Assembly (NCBI GenBank): GCA_002339265.1
Contig: DDKG01000310.1
Location: forward strand, 1 to 7,269
Length of the DNA: 7,269 nucleotides
Source: Massilia sp. UBA2604
GTDB taxonomy: Bacteria; Pseudomonadota; Gammaproteobacteria; Burkholderiales; Burkholderiaceae_D
Direction: 5' to 3'
Below, in pieces: positions 1 through 6,152 of this stretch. The first letter of the stretch is position 1, and every line of letters begins with the position of its first letter. The notes under the pieces were generated by a model that did no database searches, had not been told where the DNA came from, and was given only the letters and a program-made list of their open reading frames with translations. The position numbers and the translations under genes were made by a program.

Positions 1-234
1 CTGGTGTTTCCGATGTGGCCGTCGAGCGACTATGCCAGCCTGTGCGCCGAATACGAATGGGACGGCTACGACGCCCAGGCTTTCTCCCTCGAAGAGCTGA
101 TCGACGAACTGCTGCCGCAGCTGGAAGAAGACCGGGTCTTGCCGGGCGTGTTCTATACGCCGGGCGACAAGGGCATCACACCCAGCGTCGTCGAGCTGAT
201 CGGCGACCTGGAGGACGAGCTGCGCAGGACCTGA
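1..234 (+). CDS. DUF2750-like protein, 3' part only
   Basis: This is the C-terminal 77 residues of a protein whose start lies left of the window. The reading frame is open from base 1 and ends at TGA 232-234. The visible part runs VFPMWPSSDYASLCAEYEW, then an acidic, leucine-rich segment (FSLEELIDELLPQLEEDR), then VFYTPGDKGI and a short C-terminal helix. The order 'P-x-W-P ... A-x-L-C ... W ... L-x-x-L-x-P-x-L ... V-F-x-T-P-x-D-K-G' is how I remember the C-terminal half of DUF2750 proteins, which are usually a little over 100 residues long. The function of that family is unknown and nothing here reveals it. It is soluble, acidic and has no membrane segment. There is no clear intrinsic terminator after it. 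The GTG at 4 could in principle be a start, but the frame is already open at base 1 and family length argues for more protein upstream. Confidence 0.7.
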   Translation: MVFPMWPSSDYASLCAEYEWDGYDAQAFSLEELIDELLPQLEEDRVLPGVFYTPGDKGITPSVVELIGDLEDELRRT

Positions 235-278
235 TCGCGCATGGCCTGATCGCCATGACCTGACCCACTCCCGCCCCG

Positions 279-318
279 ATGTCATCAAACTGTGACCAAA
301 CCGTCACAAAGTCGTCAT
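279..318 (+). promoter_or_regulatory. Double Pho box (PhoB binding site) of phoX
   Basis: Four 7-base half-sites lie at exact 11-bp spacing: ATGTCAT (279-285), CTGTGAC (290-296), CCGTCAC (301-307) and TCGTCAT (312-318). The 4-base linkers are CAAA, CAAA and AAAG. This matches the known architecture of PhoB sites, direct repeats of CTGTCAT-like heptamers separated by A/T-rich 4-bp linkers. The middle pair (290-307) matches 13 of 18 positions of the E. coli consensus as I recall it. The array sits directly upstream of a phoX gene, a typical Pho regulon member, and ends 10 bp before a candidate -10 element, as expected when PhoB replaces a -35 box. PhoB control is inferred from this arrangement. 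Confidence 0.85.
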
Positions 319-328
319 GTTGCCTTAC

Positions 329-334
329 TACTAT
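329..334 (+). promoter_or_regulatory. Candidate -10 element of phoX
   Basis: TACTAT matches four of six positions of TATAAT and begins 10 bp after the last Pho half-site. That is the usual spacing for PhoB-activated promoters lacking a good -35. It would place the transcript start near 341, leaving a leader of about 37 bases before the GTG at 378. This position also means translation cannot begin at the in-frame ATG at 279. Confidence 0.55.
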
Positions 335-377
335 TCAGTGGCTCTCCTTTCCCTCACTAGAAAACAGGATCCACTCC

Positions 378-2645
378 GTGAACAAGCCGACCGATTTCGC
401 CCGCATCCCTGCCGACCATGACGACATCGAATCGAACGCCTCGTCGAACGAACACTTCAGCGACGTTCTCCAGAAACGCCTGAGCCGCCGCAGCATGCTG
501 CGCGGCGGCGCCGCAACGGCCGCGACCGCCCTGCTCGGCAGCTTCGGCCTGACCGCCTGCGGCGGCTCGGACGACGATCCTGTCACCCCGCCGACCAATC
601 CGCCGACCGGCACCACGCCGCCGCCGGCCCCGGTCGAGAAGCTGCTCGGCTTCACCGCCGTCGGCAAGAGCCTGGCCGATAAAGTGGTCGTCCCGGCCGG
701 TTATACCGCCACCGTCCTGTACGCGCTGGGCGATCCGCTCACCAGCAGCACCCCGGCCTTCAAGAACGACGGCACCGACACCGACTTCGAGAACCGCGCC
801 GGCGACCACCACGATGGCATGGAATTCTTCTCGCTGTCCGACAGCGGCGGCGTCTCGACCACCGGCGCCACCCGCGGCCTGCTGGCGATGAACCATGAAG
901 CCACCACCAACGAAGGCCTGCCGTCGTACTTCGTGCACGCCAACGGCGGCACCAACTCGCTGCCGCGTCCGGCCCTTGAGGTGGACAAGGAAATGGCCCT
1001 GCACGGCCTGTCGGTGCTCGAAGTGCGCAGCAACAGCGGCAAGTGGGAATACCTGCCGGGTTCGACCTTCAACCGCCGCGTGCACCAGCAGACCGAAGTC
1101 CAGCTATCCGGCCCGGTGCGCGGCAACGCCCTGGTCAAGACCAAGTACTCGCCGGACGGCACCAAGTTCCGCGGCACGATCAACAACTGCGGCACCGGCC
1201 GCACCCCATGGAACACCTACCTGTCGGGCGAGGAAAACTGGGCCGGCTACTTCACCCGTTCGAGCAGCGACAATGCCGCGCGCGGCGACAAGAGCGTCGC
1301 TTCGCTCAACCGCTATGGCCTGTCGCAGGGCACGGCCTCGCGCCACGGCTGGGAAACCGGCGGCACGGACGACAAATACCAGCGCTGGGACATCAGCAAG
1401 AAGGGCACCTCGACGGACGGCACGGACGACTACCGCAACGAGCTCAATGGCGAAGGCTATATCGTCGAGATGGACGCCTACGACAAGACCCGCGCGATCA
1501 AGAAGCGCACCGCGCTGGGCCGCTTCGCCCACGAAAGCGCCTCGTTCGGCCGCCTGGAAGCCGGCAAGCCGCTGGCCGTGTACATGGGCGACGATTCGCG
1601 CGGCGAATACATCTATAAATTCGTCACTACCGCACCGTGGAACCCGGCCGACGCCGTCGCGCTTGATCGCATCGCCACCGGCGACAAATACCTCGACAGC
1701 GGCAAGCTGTACGTCGCCAAATTCAACGCCGACGGCAAGGGCCAGTGGATCGAACTGTCGATCGCCAACGCCGCCATCGCCGCCTACGCCAACTACAAGT
1801 TCGCCGACCAGGCCGACGTGCTGGTCAACGCCCGCCTGGCTGCCGACGCCGTCGGCGCGACCAAGATGGACCGCCCGGAATGGTGCGCGGTGAACCCGGC
1901 CAACGGCGAGATCTACTACACGCTGACCAACAACAGCAACCGCCGCGTCGAGCCGAGCAGCTCGAGCCAAGTGGCGCCGGATGCCGCCAACCCACGTTCG
2001 TACACCGACATGAAGGGCTCGACCGCCCAGCTGGGCAACTCGAACGGCCACATCATCCGCGTGCGTGAAGACGCCGCCGGTTCGACCGCCACCGGCTTCA
2101 CCTGGGACGTCTACCTGTTCGGCGCCGAAGCCGCCGCCGATGCCGCCCGCATCAACCTGTCGGGCCTCACCAACGACCAGGACTTCTCGAGCCCGGACGG
2201 CCTGGCCTTCAGCCAGTCGACCGGCATCTGCTGGTTCCAGACCGACGATGGCGCCTACACCGACGTCACCAACTGCATGATGGTGGCCGGCCTGCCGGGC
2301 AAGGTCGGCGACGGCAAGAAAGTCACGCTGACCTATCCGAAGACCGACGGCTCGACCCTGAGCGTCGACACCTTCGTCGGCGCGGCTGCCAGCGCCGACA
2401 CGCTCAAGCGCTTCCTGGTCGGCCCGGTCGGCTGCGAACTGACCGGCATCACCGAGACCCCGGATGGCAAGGCGCTGTTCGTCAACATCCAGCACCCGGG
2501 CGAGACCACTGCCGCCGCCAACATCGGCGACGCCACCAAGTACACCAGCCAGTGGCCGGCGAACGCGGGCTACGGCGCCGGCAAGCGTCCGCGCTCGGCG
2601 ACCCTGGTCATCACCAAGAACGACGGCGGCCGCATCGGTTCGTAA
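378..2645 (+). CDS. phoX: PhoX alkaline phosphatase (DUF839), Tat-exported
   Basis: This 755-residue phosphatase of the PhoX/DUF839 family is an iron- and calcium-dependent enzyme that releases phosphate from organic phosphoesters outside the cytoplasm. The GTG start at 378 is preceded by AGGA (366-369). The in-frame ATG at 279 lies inside the Pho box upstream of the likely transcript start. A twin-arginine motif SRRSML is at residues 36-41, followed by a hydrophobic stretch and a lipobox-like LTAC (58-61), so Tat export and possible lipid anchoring are likely. A Pro/Thr-rich linker follows. Family motifs in order are NHE (172-174), NNC with the conserved Cys at 271, TPWNTYLSGEEN (EEN 285-287), HES (385-387), YMGDDSRGEYIYKF (402-415), EWCAVNP (from 501), SPDGLAF (605-611), CELTGITETPDG (from 686) and NIQHPGE (703-709). 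No frameshift or missing motif is apparent. It looks monocistronic, induced by phosphate starvation and ended by its own terminator. Confidence 0.95.
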   Translation: MNKPTDFARIPADHDDIESNASSNEHFSDVLQKRLSRRSMLRGGAATAATALLGSFGLTACGGSDDDPVTPPTNPPTGTTPPPAPVEKLLGFTAVGKSLADKVVVPAGYTATVLYALGDPLTSSTPAFKNDGTDTDFENRAGDHHDGMEFFSLSDSGGVSTTGATRGLLAMNHEATTNEGLPSYFVHANGGTNSLPRPALEVDKEMALHGLSVLEVRSNSGKWEYLPGSTFNRRVHQQTEVQLSGPVRGNALVKTKYSPDGTKFRGTINNCGTGRTPWNTYLSGEENWAGYFTRSSSDNAARGDKSVASLNRYGLSQGTASRHGWETGGTDDKYQRWDISKKGTSTDGTDDYRNELNGEGYIVEMDAYDKTRAIKKRTALGRFAHESASFGRLEAGKPLAVYMGDDSRGEYIYKFVTTAPWNPADAVALDRIATGDKYLDSGKLYVAKFNADGKGQWIELSIANAAIAAYANYKFADQADVLVNARLAADAVGATKMDRPEWCAVNPANGEIYYTLTNNSNRRVEPSSSSQVAPDAANPRSYTDMKGSTAQLGNSNGHIIRVREDAAGSTATGFTWDVYLFGAEAAADAARINLSGLTNDQDFSSPDGLAFSQSTGICWFQTDDGAYTDVTNCMMVAGLPGKVGDGKKVTLTYPKTDGSTLSVDTFVGAAASADTLKRFLVGPVGCELTGITETPDGKALFVNIQHPGETTAAANIGDATKYTSQWPANAGYGAGKRPRSATLVITKNDGGRIGS

Positions 2646-2678
2646 TCGTTCGGTAACGTCCTCCCAGCCGTAAGGCCG

Positions 2679-2717
2679 AACGGGCCGGTTGCGAGAAGCA
2701 GCCGGCCCGTTGTTTTT
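2679..2717 (+). terminator. Rho-independent terminator of phoX
   Basis: AACGGGCCGG (2679-2688) pairs perfectly with CCGGCCCGTT (2702-2711). Inside, a U·G pair (2689/2701) and TGC/GCA (2690-2692/2698-2700) extend the stem to about 14 pairs closed by the loop GAGAA (2693-2697). A T run (2713-2717, TTTTT after one G) follows directly. It begins 33 bases after the phoX stop and separates phoX from the next gene. Confidence 0.92.
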
Positions 2718-2785
2718 ATTGTGCGCAAGATGGACGAGCACGGTCCGTGTCAGCATCGAGTGGATCGTCCAACCGGGAGCCTTCC

Positions 2786-3253
2786 ATGCCAGCCTTGACA
2801 CCATCGGCCTACCTGCGCCTGGCGCGCGCCAGCGCCGCCTACGACGTGGTGCAGATCCTGCCCTTTGCCACACCGTGGACCTTGTCCCTGCTGCTCGAGC
2901 GGCTATCCAGCCTGAACGTGTGGCTGGGCGGCGCACCGTTCCCGGCATTCGCGTCGCTGCACCTGCTGCTGTCGACGCTCCTCGGCACCCTGGTGCTGTT
3001 GTGGTGCGCCGTGCGCCTGAAGGAGCCCAGCCTGCGCCTGGGCCGCTTCGACGGCGTCGGACGGCTGCTGTTCGCGTTCTGGATCGCCTGGGCCATGCTG
3101 GTGGCGGATCTGCCCGTGCTGTGGCTGTTCCTGATTCCGGAACTGCTGTGGGGCGTCGCGCAGTGGTGGCCGGTGGCTCAGGCGAGCGGCAGCAGCACGC
3201 CGCGCGCCGCCTTCACCAGCGCCGCTCCCATGCGCTCCAGCCGCGGCGGCTGA
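2786..3253 (+). CDS. Small integral membrane protein, unknown function
   Basis: I do not recognise a named family. The ATG at 2786 is chosen because GGGAG (2775-2779) sits 6 bases upstream and the protein begins MPALTPSAYLRLARASAAYD. An in-frame start at 2747 would add 13 polar residues without a good SD. The 155-residue product has about four hydrophobic segments (roughly 21-37, 56-76, 93-107 and 110-128) and short charged loops such as KEPSLRLGRFD (79-89). From my memory, similar small four-helix proteins with 'YLRLxRASAxYD' and 'FATPW' starts occur in beta- and gammaproteobacteria without assigned function. The last ~23 residues after WWPVAQ are Ser/Ala/Arg-rich, not hydrophobic, and encoded antisense to the end of the convergent argP-like gene. 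The phoX terminator lies upstream, so it needs its own promoter, which I could not identify. Confidence 0.72.
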   Translation: MPALTPSAYLRLARASAAYDVVQILPFATPWTLSLLLERLSSLNVWLGGAPFPAFASLHLLLSTLLGTLVLLWCAVRLKEPSLRLGRFDGVGRLLFAFWIAWAMLVADLPVLWLFLIPELLWGVAQWWPVAQASGSSTPRAAFTSAAPMRSSRGG

Positions 3254-4071
3254 ATGCGCCAGGCGTGCCAGTACAGCGGCACGTCGTGAAACCGGTCAGG
3301 GGCCAGGTCGACCAGTTCGCCGGTGGCCAGGAAGGCGCCGCACTGCTCCTCCGGCAGCATGCCGTAGCCCATGCCGTAGCGCACCGCGTGCACGAAGGGA
3401 TCGCTGGCCGGCACGTAGTGGAACGGATAGGCGCCGTCCGGCAAGCCGAAGTGGGTGAGCAGGAAGGCCGACTGCATCGCATCCTTGCGGTCGAACACCA
3501 CCAGCGGCGCGCGCTGCGCCGTCGCGCGCGTCATCCCGTCCGGGAACCAGCGCCGCGCAAAGTCGGGCGACGCCACCATCCGGTAGCGCATCGTGCCGAG
3601 CGGGCTGGCGCTGCAGCCGCGCATCGGCTCGGTCTCGCCCGAGATGCAGGCCACTGCATGGCCGCCCTCCAGCAGCGCGAAGGTATGGCCCTGGTTGTCG
3701 AGGACGAACTCCACCAGCAAGCCTTCCGCGTCCAGGATCGGCGCCAGCACCGGCAGCAGCCAGGTCGCCAGCGTGTCGTTGTTGACGGCCAGCGCGACCC
3801 GCGCCGGGCCGGGATCGATCTTCATCTCCGCCAGGAATTCCGACTCGAGCAGGGTCGAGCGGCGCAGGTATTGCAGCAGCCGCGTGCCGGGCGCGGTCGG
3901 GCGGCAGGGACGGCTGCGCACCAGCAGCGGCGTGCCCAGCTCCTGCTCGAGCGCCGCGATGCGCTGCGAGACCGCTGATGGCGTCACCTTGAGCTGGGCG
4001 GCGGCGCCCTCCAAGCTGCCGCAATCGATGGCGGCCAGGAAGGCGGCGCTGCGGCGAGGATCGATCGTCAT
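3178..4071 (-). CDS. argP: LysR-type regulator, ArgP/LysG (IciA) family
   Basis: This 297-residue transcription factor has the same length as E. coli ArgP as I remember it. The N-terminal winged helix-turn-helix covers about residues 1-60, with the recognition part GSLEGAAAQLKVTPSAVSQR (18-37), then LLVRSRPCRPTAPG (49-62). The effector domain carries AVNNDTLATWLLPVLAPI (from 95), matching the ArgP signature, and later WFPDGMTR, PLVVFDRKD and LYWHAWRI, all closely similar to E. coli ArgP. ArgP proteins sense lysine/arginine and activate the amino acid exporter gene. That gene (argO/lysE) lies divergently here, 107 bases away, which strongly supports the call. Its ATG (reverse complement of 4069-4071) has no strong SD, so translation may be weak. 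The 3' end overlaps the convergent membrane protein gene by 76 bases, with no terminator between them. The argP name is by homology, and lysG would be equally acceptable. Confidence 0.93.
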   Translation of the reverse strand: MTIDPRRSAAFLAAIDCGSLEGAAAQLKVTPSAVSQRIAALEQELGTPLLVRSRPCRPTAPGTRLLQYLRRSTLLESEFLAEMKIDPGPARVALAVNNDTLATWLLPVLAPILDAEGLLVEFVLDNQGHTFALLEGGHAVACISGETEPMRGCSASPLGTMRYRMVASPDFARRWFPDGMTRATAQRAPLVVFDRKDAMQSAFLLTHFGLPDGAYPFHYVPASDPFVHAVRYGMGYGMLPEEQCGAFLATGELVDLAPDRFHDVPLYWHAWRIQPPRLERMGAALVKAARGVLLPLA

Positions 4072-4080
4072 GGATTAGAT

Positions 4081-4114
4081 TTTCTTAAGTAACCTGAATA
4101 ATCATGAATATAAT
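4081..4114 (+). promoter_or_regulatory. argO/lysE promoter and putative ArgP operator
   Basis: A perfect TATAAT lies at 4109-4114, giving a likely transcript start near 4121. There is no good -35 at 17-18 bp (TTAAGT or TAAGTA), as is common for activator-dependent promoters. At the place of the -35 is the near-palindrome TTTCTTAAGTAA (4081-4092, centred on CTTAAG), and a second dyad around TCATGA (4102-4107) is centred 18 bp further on. This AT-rich patch in a GC-rich neighbourhood, between divergent regulator and exporter genes, is the natural place for ArgP binding. The exact operator is inferred. Confidence 0.6.
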
Positions 4115-4178
4115 TGAAGTGGGCCTGGCTGGCTGGGATAGTGGCGCTTCCTTTACAAGAAAACGCAGGGAGGCCGCC

Positions 4179-4796
4179 ATGTTCTCGCATCAGGTTTATC
4201 TACAGGGGCTGGTGCTGGGCGCCGGCCTGATCATGGGCATCGGCGCCCAGAACGCCCACGTACTGCGCACGGCGGTGCGCGGCCGGCACGTGCTGCCCAC
4301 GGTGGTCACCTGCATCGTGGTCGACGTGATACTGATCGCCGCCGGCACCGCCGGCCTGGGCGCGCTGATCCAGACATCACCGTTCTTGACGTCGCTGGCG
4401 CGCTATGGCGGCGCCGCCTTCCTGGTCTGGTATGGCCTGCGCTGCTGGAAGAGCAGCCTGCGCGGCGGCGCCTCGCTGGCCGCCGATCCGTCGGCGCAGG
4501 CCCAGACCCTCGGTGCGGCGCTGGCTACCGTGCTGGCGCTGTCGCTGCTCAACCCGCACGTCTATCTCGACACCGTGGTGCTGCTGGGCGCTGTCGGCAG
4601 CAGCCTGGCGGCCGAGCAACGCAGTTCCTTCGCGCTGGGCGCCATCACAGCGTCGATCCTGTGGTTCACCGCGATCGGCGTCGGGGCGCGCCGCTTCGCG
4701 CCGGTGCTGGCGCGGCCGGCGGTGTGGCGCGTGTTCGAGGCCCTCACTGGCGCGATGATGCTGGTGCTGGCGGCGTTGCTGCTGGCAGACAGCTGA
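4179..4796 (+). CDS. argO: Lysine/arginine exporter, LysE/ArgO family
   Basis: This 205-residue inner membrane exporter of the LysE/ArgO family expels excess basic amino acids. The ATG at 4179 has AGGGAGG (4167-4173) five bases upstream. The in-frame ATG at 4104 lies upstream of the TATAAT-derived transcript start and would add a polar, non-family N-terminus. The protein starts MFSHQVYLQGLVLGAGLIMGIGAQNAHVL, with GAQNAHV at 22-28 (E. coli ArgO has GPQNAFV), then a hydrophobic segment with Asp near 49 (VVDVILIAAG), FLVWYGLRCWKSSL, the hallmark NPHVYLDT (125-132) followed by VVLLGAVG, then ALGAITASILWF and a final hydrophobic helix. Hydrophobic segments fit the family's six-segment pattern, and length is close to E. 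coli ArgO (about 210). It is divergent from the argP-like regulator, which is expected to activate it. Substrate could be Arg, Lys or both, and sequence alone does not decide. Confidence 0.93.
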   Translation: MFSHQVYLQGLVLGAGLIMGIGAQNAHVLRTAVRGRHVLPTVVTCIVVDVILIAAGTAGLGALIQTSPFLTSLARYGGAAFLVWYGLRCWKSSLRGGASLAADPSAQAQTLGAALATVLALSLLNPHVYLDTVVLLGAVGSSLAAEQRSSFALGAITASILWFTAIGVGARRFAPVLARPAVWRVFEALTGAMMLVLAALLLADS

Positions 4797-4811
4797 GCGA
4801 AAAATTCGGTA

Positions 4812-4854
4812 GTGAGATGTTGTCCGGTGTAAAGTTGCCTTTTGCTCATCTCAC
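4812..4854 (+). repeat. Inverted repeat in the amidohydrolase leader
   Basis: GTGAGATG (4812-4819) and CATCTCAC (4847-4854) are perfect 8-bp inverted arms separated by 27 bases. The right arm ends five bases before the GGAGG ribosome site at 4860-4864. It has no T run, so it is not an intrinsic terminator for argO. It could be a leader hairpin near the start site or a protein-binding dyad; its function is unknown. Confidence 0.45.
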
Positions 4855-4868
4855 CGCCCGGAGGCTGC

Positions 4869-6152
4869 TTGAACCGCTTGACCCTGAACGTCCTATCCCT
4901 GTGCCTGGCTGCCGCCGGCCTCTCCTGTGCCCATGCCGCGGATGTCGTCATCAGCGCCGACCGCCTGCTCGACGTGAAGAGCGGCCGCATGATCCAGAAC
5001 CCCGAGATCCTGGTGCGCGACGGTAAGGTCGTCAGCCTCAAGCCGGATGCCGCCACGCCGCCGGCCGCCGACGCGACCCGCATCGCCCTGCCCGGCATGA
5101 CCCTGCTCCCTGGCCTGATCGACATGCACGTGCACCTCGACTCCGATCCGACCTATGGCGGCTACAAGGGCCTCGAATACAACGACCGCTTCTGGTCGGC
5201 GCTGGCCGTGACCCATGCGGGCAAGACGCTCGATGCCGGCTTCACCACGGTGCGCAACCTGGGCGCCTCGGACTGGAACGACGTCGGCCTGGGCCAGGCG
5301 ATCGCCGCCGGCAAGGTGCGCGGCCCGCGCATCGTGCCCGCCGCCTGGTCGTTCGGCGCCACCGGCGGCCATTGCGACAGCACCTACTTCCCGCCGTCGA
5401 TGGACGAGAAAAACCCCTACAACGCCGACAGTCCGGACGAAGTGCGCAAGTCGGTGCGTGCGCTGCGCAAGTACGGCGCGCAGGTGATCAAGGTCTGCGC
5501 CACCGGCGGCGTCTTCTCGCGCAACACCGAACCTGGCCAGCAGCAGATGACCCTGGCCGAGCTGCGCGCCGCGGTGGAAGAAGCGCACCAGTGGGGCCTG
5601 CAGGTGGCGGCCCACGCCCACGGCGCGGCCGGCATCAAGGACGCGATCCGCGCCGGCGTCAACACGATCGAACATGCGAGCCTGATCGACGACGAAGGCA
5701 TTGCCCTAGCCAAGAAGCACGGCGCCTGGCTGGCGATGGACATCTACAACGGCAGCTACACCGCGGCCGAGGGCAAGAAGAACGGCGTGCTGGAAGATAA
5801 CCTGCGCAAGGACCGCGAAGTGACGGAACTGCAGCGCCAGAACTTCAAGAAGGCGCATGCGGCCGGGGTCAAGATGGTGTTCAGCACCGACGCCGGCGTG
5901 CACCCGCATGGCGGCAACGCCAAGCAGTTCGCCGTCATGGTCCAGTACGGGATGACGCCGCTGCAGGCGATCCAGACCGCCACCGTCAACGCGGCCGAGG
6001 CGCTGGCGCGCAAGGACGTCGGCGTCGTCGAACCGGGCCGCTATGCCGACATGGTGGCGGTGAAGGGCGATCCATTGGCCGACGTCACGCTGCTGGAAGC
6101 GCCGGCGGTCGTGATCCAGGGCGGCGTCATCGTCAAGGGCACTACGCTTTAA
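4869..6152 (+). CDS. Exported metal-dependent amidohydrolase (COG1228), peptidase-like
   Basis: This 427-residue amidohydrolase-superfamily enzyme resembles imidazolonepropionase-like/Xaa-Pro dipeptidase proteins. The TTG at 4869 is chosen because GGAGG (4860-4864) lies just upstream and the protein then begins with a clean signal peptide, NRLTLNVLSLCLAAAGLSCAHA, with likely cleavage after A23 (AHA|AD). The in-frame TTG at 4842 would add nine non-signal residues. A periplasmic location is therefore likely. Metal-site motifs are in the expected order: HxH (H87, H89) in GLIDMHVHLD, a Lys that is probably carboxylated (K208) in IKVCATGGVFS, H249 in AAHAHG, H269 in IEHAS and D341 in FSTDAG. A C-terminal strand, GVVEPGRYADMVAVKGDPLAD, completes the typical two-part composite domain. 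Members of this group hydrolyse Xaa-Pro or Xaa-Arg/Lys dipeptides; the exact substrate here is not visible. It lies 72 bases after argO in the same direction with no terminator between, so co-transcription is possible. Confidence 0.88.
   Translation: MNRLTLNVLSLCLAAAGLSCAHAADVVISADRLLDVKSGRMIQNPEILVRDGKVVSLKPDAATPPAADATRIALPGMTLLPGLIDMHVHLDSDPTYGGYKGLEYNDRFWSALAVTHAGKTLDAGFTTVRNLGASDWNDVGLGQAIAAGKVRGPRIVPAAWSFGATGGHCDSTYFPPSMDEKNPYNADSPDEVRKSVRALRKYGAQVIKVCATGGVFSRNTEPGQQQMTLAELRAAVEEAHQWGLQVAAHAHGAAGIKDAIRAGVNTIEHASLIDDEGIALAKKHGAWLAMDIYNGSYTAAEGKKNGVLEDNLRKDREVTELQRQNFKKAHAAGVKMVFSTDAGVHPHGGNAKQFAVMVQYGMTPLQAIQTATVNAAEALARKDVGVVEPGRYADMVAVKGDPLADVTLLEAPAVVIQGGVIVKGTTL

Noticed and set aside
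241..256. ATGGC/GCCAT inverted repeat after the DUF2750-like gene
   Set aside because: The stem is only five bp with no T run, and it is partly explained by a short CTGATCGC direct repeat (231-238 and 246-253). It does not support a terminator call.
279..377. Upstream ATG giving phoX 33 extra residues
   Set aside because: The ATG lies in the first Pho half-site and before the likely transcript start. The GTG at 378 has an SD and gives a family-like N-terminus.
1104..2948. 614-codon open frame on the - strand across phoX
   Set aside because: Its translation is Arg/Val/Gly/Ala-rich without recognisable domains, and it runs through the phoX terminator. It is the expected antisense shadow of a GC-rich gene with strong family motifs.
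2689..3978. 429-codon + strand open frame across the membrane protein and argP genes
   Set aside because: It begins inside the terminator hairpin, has no ribosome site and is Arg/His/Gln-rich. It is a shadow of the argP-like gene.
4104..4178. Upstream ATG giving argO 25 extra residues
   Set aside because: It overlaps the promoter (TATAAT 4109-4114), and the added residues are unlike the family. The ATG at 4179 has a strong SD and family-like start.
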